The notes under the pieces: model-generated
Told to the model about the DNA's origin: nothing
What the model saw: the letters and a program-made list of their open reading frames with translations, nothing else
Database searches by the model: none
Shown: positions 21,481-33,000 of the stretch, in pieces
Layout: every line of letters starts with the position of its first letter
How positions within the stretch are numbered: the stretch's first letter is position 1
Made by a program: the position numbers and the translations under genes
NCBI RefSeq assembly: GCF_008831285.2
Contig: NC_045138.2
Location: 24,213,934-24,277,933 of the forward strand
Source: Nymphaea colorata
Taxonomy: Eukaryota > Streptophyta > Magnoliopsida > Nymphaeales > Nymphaeaceae
Length of the DNA stretch: 64,000 nucleotides
Direction: 5' to 3'

Positions 21481-22150
21481 TATCTACGGTGACCGTCATT
21501 CATTTTATTATGAATTGGTTGCGATGACCATGTGGGCAAGTCTGTTTGTCTTCCTTTATTCTCAGCTGCTAGACACATGCTCTGGACCTATCAATCGAAT
21601 CTATTGTCATTGTCAGGAAACTTGCTGAATGCTTTGCACCAGATTATCTTATTTCATGTTGTTTTACTCCAACCGAAATTCATGGAGAAAGGAAGAGAGA
21701 AATATCAACCATGTACACCTGTAAAGGAAACCCAACCTTATAAGCTGAGACCTCTGCCCTGCATGAAAGGTGAAAAAACAAAAGAAAGGCAAATGAATTA
21801 TGAACTGTATACGCTGAAAGGCGATGCATCGTACATGTATACAAAAACAGAGTATCTCTGTTTACTTGTCTACACAAACCTCTTCGTTGAAAAAGATGAT
21901 AAAAAAAAAGGTTGGACGCCATACATGGTCAATTTTACTGAGCTTTCACTGCCTTCATGCTCAAAATAGACAAGATTCTAATATTATCTGCCCTGTTTTC
22001 TTGGACGTCTCAAACCACAACTTTTTTAACATCATCACCATATTAACATATGCAGATTTTTAAACATTTTCCAACACCATCACTATATTAATTTGTGATG
22101 CAGCTATTTTAATTAGTAAATCGCCATATGGCCCTCTATAAGCAAAGGCG
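21481..22150. repeat. Block with inverted counterpart at 42.65-43.2 kb
   Basis: The reverse complement of about 21,890-22,140 (CAAGATTCTAATATTATCTG, TTTTCTTGGACGTCTCAAAC) is found at 42,650-42,930, and the part around 21,660-21,860 is echoed at 42,940-43,200. An open frame at 21532-21969 does not resemble a family I know. Confidence 0.6.
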
Positions 22151-22159
22151 TCACCATAC

Positions 22160-22880
22160 GTGTTAATTTTTTATGCAATGGGTAACAAGCAGTCAACTTG
22201 ACAATGCCCGTAGAGAAAAGATGAGAACCAAACACTTCACGAGAAGGCGCCACGCTCTATGATCAATTACACAATATTGATGTTTACGTTGAATACCCAA
22301 CTAACGTAAGAAAATGTCCTGGTATGTGATCTTCTTAAGATCCAAGGCCTCCTCGTGAAGGGTGACGGGTTCCAGAGAGAACAGAGCCTCTGGTTCTTTG
22401 ATCACCATGTGCTATTACCATTTCGATGACAGAATACAGCGACAGATCTTCCATCCCAGCGGCGAAATCTAATGGCATGATTTTCCCATTTTGATGACAG
22501 AATACAGAGACAGATCTTCCATCCCAGCTTGCCTTCCTTTTCCAAGTTTTCCATATTCACCGTCCACTTATTGTTTGGGACGTCGATCTTTGAGTTGACG
22601 ACCATTGATCAGTTGATTAACTTGTCATATTTGGAGGAAAGATATTGAACATGTCTCCTGTATATGTCATGACATACAAAGGAACAATAAATCGAGAAAA
22701 TTAACAAGTAACCGCTCAAACCTTTGACATATTTATAAATCAACGAACATCAGGGGTGGTTCAATCCCATGCTCAAATTCAAGAGGCAGATCGGCTCCTT
22801 CCGAGGGGCGGAGGAGTGTGGGCAACTGCCAGAGTAGGATACTGTCAGTCCACCAGTCCTCCCACCCAATACATAGTAAA
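22160..22880 (-). repeat. Inverted copy of the distal BURP 3' flank
   Basis: The reverse complement matches the 35,000-36,420 region, which carries an extra block of about 570 bp in its middle, and part of 2,000-2,440. Its counterpart of the 64-codon open frame is truncated here by a deletion. Confidence 0.6.
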
Positions 22881-23720
22881 ATGATCTGTCACAGCGGTAG
22901 AGAATAAAGGAGGAGAAACGAGAACAGAAAGAGCTGGGATCTAAATGCTTAGGTTCAGCCATTTCCGGCAATCGCTTAACAATAACTATAATTTTTTGTT
23001 GTTGAAAAGATTCATACCCTTTTATATGACAACACATATTAGTTGCAGCACACGTCTTTTGGGTCGCCTGGTTCTAAACGACGACCACATGCTAGTGTCT
23101 ATAGAGTTGGCATGAAAGAAGACAAGAATTGTTTGATGATAGAGATGCATTCAAGAACAATGAAATATTAGGACTAACTTGACAAAATCAAGTTAAATCG
23201 TAACATTTTAATGCTTGTTATCCCGATGCATTTGATGTAATAAAGCATATTTGAACTGATCAGTGGTGGGCCATTAAGCAATCCCTTATTGGCTTCGAAG
23301 ACAGAGCTAGCATGATGCTTAATCAAATAAATAATTGCAAAAATTTAGGTAATTATTTCTGGACCAAATGTCATGCAATTAAAATCTAAACAAAACTCTA
23401 AAAATGAAAGGAAAGTGGAATATGAAAACTTGGGAGTCACAAAGGTTCTTTTTGCTAGGCATATATAAAAGCAATAAAGCCTAAGATATTTAATTTCTTA
23501 TCCACGAACGCACGTCCCTGTGACTCACCCCACAAGTGGTACCCATAAAAATCTAAAGTTCCTCAGCGGTATCAATTTTTTTTTAAAAAAAAAATTATAA
23601 TATGTAAGACCATTTTGAAACAAATTTTTGTATTAGGGAATTAAAAAAGGTAAAATTTTAATGCATTTTTCTTCATATAAAAATGGGGCTGGATCGATTG
23701 GTGAGAGAGGGGCTTGCAAT
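22881..23720. repeat. Direct duplicate of 43.25-44.15 kb
   Basis: Near-identical over roughly 850 bp to 43,250-44,150, including CTTTTGGGTCGCCTGGTTCT, AGACAGAGCTAGCATGATGC and GTGGTACCCATxAAAATC. Similarity is higher than for the other modules, so this duplication is more recent. No gene is recognised in it. Confidence 0.7.
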
Positions 23721-24500
23721 GTGAGAATGCAACATACCACAGGTTTGAATCGGACCTCCCGTTAATGAAATCAGAACCCTGCTTTAGTTGTATGCCATTT
23801 TGGATTCTTTCGCGCTCATGACCTAAATAAAAATCTGTTGAAGGCAAAAGCAAAAGAATGGACTTATGCATGGTGACCCTGTTTTAGTTGTCTGCCATTT
23901 GGGATTATTTCGTGGATATGCGTGCTCAAATGTGTAGACATAAATACATATAAGAACATCTTTTCCTTTGTGCTAAAGACCTTACCATCTTCAAAAGAAC
24001 CGAGCCGTTGAAAGTTTTTTTCACAGCAGTACAGAGGATTGACGGACATGCCACACTGCCAGCATATATATATATATATATATACATAAATTTTTAAAAA
24101 ATTCATTTTAAGTATACAAAAATTTTGAAAAATAAATATTTCCACTCTTGTGAAAATTATTTTGAAACTACAATTTAACATTTTTCGTGAAAAAATTTTG
24201 GCTCTCGCCCTAGCCACACCCAAGCAGTTCCAACAACCCTCTAAAAGATTTGTGACTTGTCTTTTCTCAAACACCACTAGAAAAGGAAGCATTGTCGGGA
24301 AGGGGAGAATGTGGTGAACCACACCTCGCGTGAGCCCAATTGCGGTTTTGTCGATGTTGGTATCTGTCGTTTTTGGTTAGTGTTCATACTATTTTCTTTT
24401 TCTTTTTTTTGCTGCATCAACGAATTGAAAATCTTCCATAGACTGGGTCCAACATATATAAAAAAAAAAGTTTAGGTCACACCTACCAATGGGTGGAGCG
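23721..24500. other. Intergenic with short duplicated strings
   Basis: Contains the ATACCACAGGTTTGAATCGG string also found near 15,660, two related copies of a TTTTAGTTGTCTGCCATTT-type stretch (about 23,785 and 23,882), and an AT tract at 24,063-24,084. No gene. Confidence 0.45.
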
Positions 24501-24850
24501 AGTGGGTCTGCATGGCAACATGTTTATTCAGAGGCAGGCGCAGAAAGAAAGTCATTAATAGAGTTTACATGGTTCATGATCTTCCTATGGTTAACCATGG
24601 GGGGGGGGAGGCACTTGGTCAAACCTCGCGCTCACGGAAATGGAAATTGGAGCATCTACTGACACCACGAACCCAGGACGTAAGCTTGTCGCTCTCATGA
24701 GTAGGCCTAGTTGATTGGATCAACCAGCCACAATCAATCGTTTTCTTCTTTTGTAAAATCTGTCGTGTCTTTTAAGATACATATTCCAAATTCATATAAA
24801 AATGACATTTTAAGTTGAATTTTTGGTAAAGCTATCCAAGATCGTGAAGT
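24501..24850 (+). repeat. Subtype B BURP upstream module, copy 3, without its gene
   Basis: Matches 15,930-16,270. It stops before the exon 1 region and is followed by kinase upstream sequence instead of a BURP exon. Confidence 0.6.
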
Positions 24851-24984
24851 GGATCTGTGGGAGAGCAGAAGCGAATGGAATATTGGCCCTTATAAAACGA
24901 TTTTTCACCATGAAATAAAGGAACGCATGATTGACGTTTGAAAAAAATTAGATTGGCTTATAAAGGAACATCTTCATAACTGGC

Positions 24985-26597
24985 ATGAGAAATTGGTCGA
25001 TCTCTAGCTCTTCCTTCCGCAGAGATGTTAGCTTGTTAAAGAAGAAGAAGCCTCGCTTTTGGAAAATGAGTAGAGTATCAGCCCAACGACACCTCCCGTG
25101 ACTCCACCTTGCATTTGGGCATACGTCGTTTCTTCGTGATTATGCATAATATTTATTTTCGAAAATCATAATTTTTAAAATTTTCCAACATATTTGTCTT
25201 TCTTTTTTTTGGAATTCGGTAAGATAAACCTTGGCCCTCGTGAGAGTAACAATGCAATCTAAAAGGCTTTCTGGAACCTCTTTAACATCTTAGTTAGAGA
25301 TATAAAAAGGTACCTGAGGTTAGATTCATATTTAAGAAATAATGTCCAATCAAATTCAAATTAAAATCAGATTTAGTTTTTAATAAATATTCCATAGCTA
25401 ATGCCCTTACGTTTTGAATTTAAAATTCGGATTCAAATATTGAATTCAGATTATGAAATTAGATTTCAGATTGAGATTTTGACACTACTTTTTTCACCCA
25501 AATTTAAACCTGACTATGTGAACAACCAAAAAAAAAAACAAAAAAAAGCCAATATAACTGAAAGTAGATCGCATTTGAATCTGATCTGTTAACATCCTCA
25601 ATCTTCCAAAGCATATGTTGGGTACAACATGTTGGTATCCGACAAAATTAATGCACTAAAAGCAGTCTCCAATTTAAGATCTTTTCTGTACATTAGTAGG
25701 AATGGACAAAAGAAATTGACAAAAGAACAAGTACACATGTAAGCTTGAGCTCCTACAGGCAATTGCTTACTCTTGGCAGACAATGCGGGATTGAAACCAG
25801 ACCGATCGACGACGCCTTAATTTGCTGATTCATATATTATTGTTCCCCAACCTTTTCTTTTTTTTTTTTTTTTTGAAGAAAAAAAAAGAATTTGCTTCTT
25901 GGCTGGAAATTTCTGTCAAGAAAAATGTATATGTTAAATTTTACAAAATTTTGAAAAATCCTACATAAAAATTTTTGAAAAATTATATTTTGGCCCCTGT
26001 TAAAGTTTTGAAAATATAATTTAACATTCATGAATAATTCCTAGGCGGTTATTTATAAATATGTCAAAAGTTGAGTTATTATTCATAAATTTTTTTTTTT
26101 AATAAATAAATGAAACATATTTTATATGAGTATACATACAAATATCATTTTCTGACATATATATACGATCTAAAGCCATGACTGTCTGTTTGTCAGCCAA
26201 AAGGAGAATCCTACTGTCACTTTGATACCACTGAAAGAAAATTAAAAATGAAGCAATGGATGAGAAATAAAGAGAAAAAAAAAAGGGTGCCTTTATTAAA
26301 AACACAAGGTTGTTGTCGGCTTCGGCGGTATGAAATAATAATCTTATCTCATTTGAGATCCGTTTTTCTAAAAAAGAATGAACAACGATTCAAACGGCAA
26401 AGAAATAATAATCTGAAAGCAATAACGCGGTCCTTTCCTCATGAATTGGTCCTCCTCGTCAACATCATGCTCTCGGTATTCACCCCACGCAAAGTTCACT
26501 CTCCAAATCTTGTCACGATCCTCAAGTCTAGCCTCCCACCTTTATATTTATATTAATGAATTCCAAATAACAGTTAATCTCTGTGGCACCAGAAACG
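24985..26597 (+). promoter_or_regulatory. Upstream region of the second LRR receptor kinase
   Basis: The distal part (24,985-25,910) is shared with 18,150-19,020. The 25,340-25,740 part is shared with 11,515-11,900, and the last 140 bp are almost identical to those before the first kinase. A TATATTTATATTAA box at 26543-26556 lies 41 bp before the ATG. A/T-rich sequence with no gene lies between 25,900 and 26,330. Confidence 0.6.
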
Positions 26598-29500
26598 ATG
26601 GCATCAACCATGAGAAGGGAACTGCTGCTGCAGCTTTTGTTCTTTCTTTTGAGTATATGTTCACCAAGAAAGACGGCTGCACAGCCGCTGAAGGCAGAAG
26701 CAGAAGCGCTTCTCAAGTGGAGAGACAGTCTCCAAGCTGCCCATGTACTGAATTCTTCTTGGTCGTTCCTCAACTCTAGCTATGCCCCCTGCCACTGGGA
26801 TGGGATAGCTTGCAGCGGTGACAACACGAGTCTTGTCAAGATAAGTCTTCAAAACCAGGATCTTCGAGGTACGCTCGACCATTTCGACTTTGCTGCCTTC
26901 CCAAGTCTTGCATATTTGGATCTTAGAGGTAACAATTTTTATGGAAGCATTCCGGACGGTATAGGCAACCTCTCCAAACTTTCCTTCCTTGACCTGTCGG
27001 TGAATCAGTTTTCTGGCAGCTTACCGGAAAGTATGGCCAATCTTAAGAACCTTGTTTCTATAGACATGTCATTCAACTCGCTCACGGGCCCTCTCCCTAC
27101 TTCTATTGGACAATTATCTAGTCTAGTGAATTTACTCATCCGTGACAACCATCTTACTGGGACTATTCCACAGACGGTAGGAGAGCTCACAATTCTCAAC
27201 TTCTTGGACCTTGATACCAACTCACTTACTGGTTCAATTCCAACTCAGATAGGTAACTTGTCCAATCTGCACAGTTTGTTCCTAGGCTTTAATTTTTTGA
27301 CTGGGACCATTCCACCAGAATTGTGGAAGCTCAATAAGCTCATCCAATTAGATCTGCAATCTAATGTTCTTCCAGGATCAATCCCTCCTTCAATAGGTAA
27401 CTTGTCTGGCCTTTACTATTTAAATCTGAGCAATAACAGCCTCTTTGGCACTCTACCTCCTCAAATGAATAATGTCACAGGTCTAGGCTGGTTACTCCTT
27501 TCAGTTAACAATCTCTCTGGTTCTTTACCATCAGAAGTATGTAAGGGTGGTAAGCTCGTCAAATTTTCTGCTTACAACAACCATTTCACTGGATCAATAC
27601 CAGAAAGCTTGAGGAATTGTACAAGCTTACATAAACTCACTTTAAGTAGGAATCAACTTAGTGGAAACATTTCAGAGGCATTTGGATCCTATCCGATCCT
27701 GTCCCGCATTTGCATGAGCAACAATCAACTAATGGGAGAGCTCTCACCAAACTGGAGCAGATGCCGTAATCTTCAATACATGGATTTCTCTAATAACCAC
27801 GTCACTGGGAAGATCCCGAGTTCAATCTCTCAAATGCCAAAATTAGTGGAAATACACATTTCTACCAATTACATAACAGGAGAGATTCCAAGAGGAATAG
27901 GGGAACTTTCGTTCTTGCTGAAGATAGATATGAGCAACAATCATATTTCAGGTGGCATACCATCAGAGATTGGTATGTTAAAAAATTTGCTACAATTGGA
28001 TTTGTCATCCAACAACCTTAGCGGACCAATACCTGAAGAGCTTGGGAACTTGGCAGGACTATCTATGCTGCTAGATCTTAGCCGTAACATGCTAACAGGG
28101 TCAATACCAGACCAACTTGGGAAGTTAAATCATCTGGCGAAGCTCAATCTTTCCCATAACAAGCTCATAGGTACAATCCCATCATCTTTGGCTGGAATGG
28201 TTAGTTTGACTTCAGTTGATTTGTCCTTTAACAGTCTCACAGGCCCGCTCCCAAAGAACCCTGCTTTCCAGAATGCTTCAGCACAATCATTTACAGGTAA
28301 CCTTGACTTATGTGGAGGAGTTAATTTGCAACCATGCAAGCCTCCCGAGGGGGCGAAAAGTCAAAAGAAAAGTCGAACACTGGCGGCCATTATTACTCCA
28401 GTTTCTGCAGTTCTCGTCCTCCTATTCCTTGTCATTGGAAGTTTTACAGTTTGTCAAAAAGTAACCCAAAGAAGGCAAGATAAGGGGAGCATCAACTTCG
28501 AAACTTACCATGGAAATGATCTGTTTTCCGTGTGGAACTATGATGGTAGACTTGCTTATGAGGATATTGTCAATGCTACAAAGAATTTCAGTGACGAGTA
28601 TATTGTTGGTACAGGAGCACATGGTAGTGTTTATAAGGTTGAACTCCCCACAAGTCAAATAGTGGCCGTGAAGAAGTTCAATCAAATGGATAATGATGTG
28701 CTAACAGACTCAGGATTTAGAAATGAGATTAAGACATTGACGGAAGTCCGCCACAGAAACATAGTCAAGCTCTATGGATCTTGTAAGCATCCTCAATGCT
28801 CATTTTTGGTCTATGAATATGTAGAGAGGGGATGCTTGGCAAAAATACTAAGCAATAATGAAGAGGCAAAGAGATTAGATTGGGAAAAGAGGGTGAATAT
28901 CGTAAATGGTGTTGCCAATGCTTTGTCATACATGCATCATGATCATTCAATTCCAATAATCCATCGCGACATCTCTAGCAAGAATATTTTGTTACATCCA
29001 GATTTTGATGCATGTGTTTCTGACTTTGGAACCGCAAGATTACTAAACCCAGATTCATCAAATTGGACTGGCCTTGCAGGGACACAAGGCTACATGGCAC
29101 CAGGTACGCAATAGAATTTTTTTAGCATGCAGCGATTTTTGCTTTATAGTGGCCTTACCCCATTAGATCCATCAATAAACCATGTTTATTTTTTGTGGGT
29201 GCTAACTAAAGATGACTAATTTGCTGCAGAGTTGGCATATACCATGAGAGTAACAGAGAAGTGTGATGTCTACAGCTTTGGGGTGGTAGCTCTTGAAATT
29301 CTAATGGGAAGGCACCCAGGGGAACTACTATCATCTTTGGTTATTCTCACAAAGCAAAAGCTTGATGTAAAGCTCTGGGATGTGCTGGACCAACGAATAC
29401 CAGCTCCAGGGGACCAAGAAGCAGAGATGGTGGCTGCTGTAGCCAAGCTTGCAGTCATGTGCATAGACATGAAACCGGAATCACGGCCTACAATGCGCTC

Positions 29501-29621
29501 TGTTTCTCTGCATCTTTCCTCTCCCGGCAGAACGCATCATTTGTTCAAAGCCTTAAAGACAATCACTCAAACCGATATGAAGAATTGGAGCGCCTACTGG
29601 CACCACCAACCGAGGAAGTAA
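26598..29621 (+). CDS. MIK2-like LRR receptor-like kinase 2, with altered C-terminus
   Basis: Exon 1 is 26598-29103 and exon 2 is 29230-29621, giving 965 aa; the start ATG matches that of the first kinase ([14 protein letters not shown]). Order: signal peptide, LRR cap, about 19 LRRs, transmembrane helix near 596-617, kinase with GTGAHGSV near 670, [13 protein letters not shown] near 788 and DFG near 808. Compared with the first kinase it lacks one 24-residue LRR before the last repeats. The final residues differ: a 1-bp deletion shifts the frame after FKAL, and the gene then runs into a copied BURP upstream module, ending [11 protein letters not shown]. The catalytic core is untouched, so function is probably kept. 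The role should be as for its paralogue: a plasma-membrane receptor of the MIK2 group, ligand unknown. Confidence 0.88.
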
Positions 29622-30050
29622 GCTTGTCGGTCTCATGAGTCGGCCTAGTTGATTGGATGGACAAGCCACAATCGTTTTCTGCTTTTGTAAAATCTGTGGT
29701 ATCTTTTAAAATCCAGATTGCCAACATTGTCGGTTCATATAAAATGACATTGTAAAATTTAAGGACCATTGGTTGGAACTTTGTTGCAATCCAAGATTGC
29801 GTTTGAGCCAAATGGATAACATGAGCTCTCTACTCTTCTTCTTTGTTGTCATCGTCTCTCCTCTATCCGAGTAGTGAGCCCTACGATTCGGGCACCATAG
29901 AACTTGCGAGTGAAGGCCAACACCAAGTTGGAGACCTCCAACGACGGGGATCTACTATAAAATATCGGTCCTTATTAGCCTACAAAATGGAGAGACAGTT
30001 GCCGCCTTCTCCATACAGACGATTATTGAGTTCGAGCCAGCTTTACTACA
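29586..30050 (+). promoter_or_regulatory. Subtype B upstream module, exon 1 fossil and degraded BURP promoter
   Basis: 29,586-29,811 is the subtype B upstream module. An ATG at 29812 starts a fossil exon 1 (MDNMSSLLFFF) with no donor. Further on, the TATA position seen in sister genes as TATAAA reads TACAAAA (about 29,981-29,987), though a second TATAAAA lies at about 29,956-29,962. The next BURP gene begins at 30051. Confidence 0.55.
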
Positions 30051-33000
30051 ATGGACAGCTGGATTTCATTCTTCTCACTCTCAGCTCTCCTCCTGGTAAC
30101 TGCGTGTATTCATCAACTCCCTTCGCTCTGCACTTCGGTTACCGTAAAATCGTGAGTGGCCGCCCTTCCGGTCGGAAGCCCGGCAGCCGCGGGCTTCGGC
30201 CTTCCCACAACGCTGCAAACACCATGGTATCAAACAAGGAGCAATTTCCATTATCAAAAAAGATTCTCAGTATTAATCCAACTCGAATTGCAGCATCTAT
30301 GGTGGATGATGGTTGTTTTCCTTTTTTTTTTTTTCTCCCTCTTACCAGCTTGTCGAGGCCACAAACACAAACAGTAGCTCTCTCACTATAAAAGCTTACT
30401 GGAATGAGGTCTTCCCAGAACCCCCATGCCCAATGCCATTGAAGGTTTCCTACCATCCTCTACAAAGATATTAGGTACTCTCTCTCCTTCTCTCTCTCTC
30501 TCCCATTCATTGGCAACAGCGTTCTAGGTTGAGTTGGCTTTCATATGAAGACCAGAACTCTAGATTCTTCCACTTGGCCGCGTCTCAAAGGTGTCGTCAG
30601 ACGTTGCTTCAGTCCATGGTTATGAGACACATGGCTTTTCTTGGTGATGACATTCTCCAAGTTTTGACCGCTCATTTTCGATATTTCTATACTAAGCCCC
30701 TAAGCTTCTGTGCCCCGTTGCTGGATTTTCACCTCTCCTCCCTCTCCATCTCATGTGCGATCTCTCTTGAGCGGTCTTTCCTGCACCAAGAGATCAAGAA
30801 CGCTGTCTGGTCCCTTGGTTCTGGTAAGACGCCCGGCATTGATGGTTTTCCTATTGAATTTTTTCGCACCTTTTAGGAGGTTTGTAGTGATGATGTGTTT
30901 GAGTTTTGTAATGAATTTACCACAAACTCTGTCTTTCTTAAGAAGTTTAATCAAGCTACATGTGTCTTGGTGCCTAAGCATTCTAACCCTACGGACGTCA
31001 CTCACTTTCGCCTGATCTCTATCTTAGGCACTCCTTACAAGATTATTGCTAAGTTGTTTTCCTTACGGCTTGCGCCTGTTTTGTCGTTTATCATTAACCC
31101 TTCCAGGTTGCTTTCATCAAGGGTCAGCGTTCACAGGACGCTGTGGTCCTCGCCAATGAGGTTGTTCATTGCCTATACTATTTGTGTCTTCCATCCTTCA
31201 TCTTTAAGTTGGCTTTTGATTTGGTCAGTTGAGAGTTTCTTTCTGACCTCTTCACACGCCTTGCTTTTGGTCAGTCGTTTAGGCAGTGGATCCTTTCGCT
31301 TGTCACTGGGGCCCAGCTAACAGTGTCCTTCAATGGGTTGTGTAGGGATTTCTTTTGTCTAAGTCGTGGCCTCCGTCAGAGTTATCCGTTATCGCCGTTG
31401 CTCTTCAACTTAGTTGCTAAGTGCTTTACAGCTTTATTTGGTCACGCTGCGGTCGTAGACTTCCTCATTCTGCACTCACTCCCCCACTTACAGGCTCTCT
31501 CCTCTCTTTAGTATGCTGATGATTTTCTCATGTTCGGTGCTGCTTCCCACCAACAAATTGTGAGAACTTAGCTTATCCTTCGGGTTTTTGAGCTCATCTC
31601 GGGTTTTTTTATTAATTATTCTAAATGTTACATTTCTCTCATTCACGCAGATCCCACCACGATACTTCTTGCGAAAGCTTGCTTTGGGTGCAAGGCTACT
31701 GACCTACCTATGGACTACTTGGGTCTTCAGATTACGTTGTCATCTCCTGCACCCTCCTTTTGGGATGGAGTGGAGCAGAAGCTCGTTGATCGCCTCCAGT
31801 GTTGGCAGGAAAAACTGCTTTCTCTCCTGAGCCGTATTACTCTTGTTAAGCACTATCTTCCGTCTGTCCCTTCCATGCTCTAGTAGTCTTTCGACCTCCG
31901 ATGGCTGTTTTGAAAAGGTTTGACAAGATCATTCGTAAATTTATTTGGGATGGTGATCGGCCTTCAGATCGCTTTGCGCATTGGGATGTGGTTGCCCTTC
32001 CGCGTCTTCTTGGGGGTGCTGGGATTACCAACCTTAGTCGGGCTTGTGAGTTTTCTTTGTGTTCTTGGTGGTGGCGTCTGGTAACTGAACACTCTCCCAT
32101 CACTTTGTTCATTTGCTCCAAATTTGACATGCCCCTAGTGTTTGGAGTACTTCCATCTTTCACACCTCTCCCTCCTACTTTTGGTGCGACCTGCTTTCTA
32201 CTCTTCCTCCACTTCGCTGATCTCTCATTGTTTGCGTCCCCATCCTGGCCTCTTTCATCTTCCCATGAATTCACTTTTTCTTCATGCTACCTGGTCTCTT
32301 TTAGTTCTTCTGTGGCGTCACTTCCACCCCGATCCCTTTGGTCCTCTGGCTCTTCTCCTCGTGCTATTGCTTTTATTTGACTTCTTCTTGCCAGCCACAT
32401 CAACGCTTTTGACAACTTATAGCATCTTGGCATCAATTTAGCTAACCAGTGTCCCTCTTGCCTCGTCGCGCGACTGAGTCTCGGGTCCAATTTTTTACAT
32501 CTTGCCATTTTTTCTTTAGTGTTCTTACCTTTTTCTGGCTTTTCTTGTTAATAGTCTTCTGGATTCACCCTTCATTCGTCTTTTTTTCTTTTATGTCATT
32601 CTCCCTGCCTGGCGGTTTTCTTGGGTCGTGTTTGGAGGTTGTGGCTCATTTCAGCTTAGTGGCACATTTGAAAAGAGCGCAACAACAGGGTCTTCAGGTA
32701 AGCATTCTCTTCATCAGAGTCTGTGGCTCATCTTGTGCAGGGAGATGTTCATTTTGCCATTCGGCTACAATGTCGTCCTTTGTCTGTGGTTGGGTGATTG
32801 TGCCGCTCCATCTCCTCACTCTCTCTCCATGCTTCTTATTTTGTTTTATTGTACTTTGTATTGTATAGTTTGACTCTTTGCTTATGTTTTGCGATTGTTA
32901 TTGTAATTGGGGGACTTCTTGTCCCCTTTTAGTATAGATTCTCATTTTATCGTGTCTCTCTCTCTCTCTCAAAAGCATAGCCCTAGTAAGGATTTGGAGA

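Noticed and set aside
21532-21969. 145-codon frame
   Set aside because: It does not resemble any family I know, is part of a duplicated block, and its inverted copy at 42.7-43.2 kb does not keep the frame.
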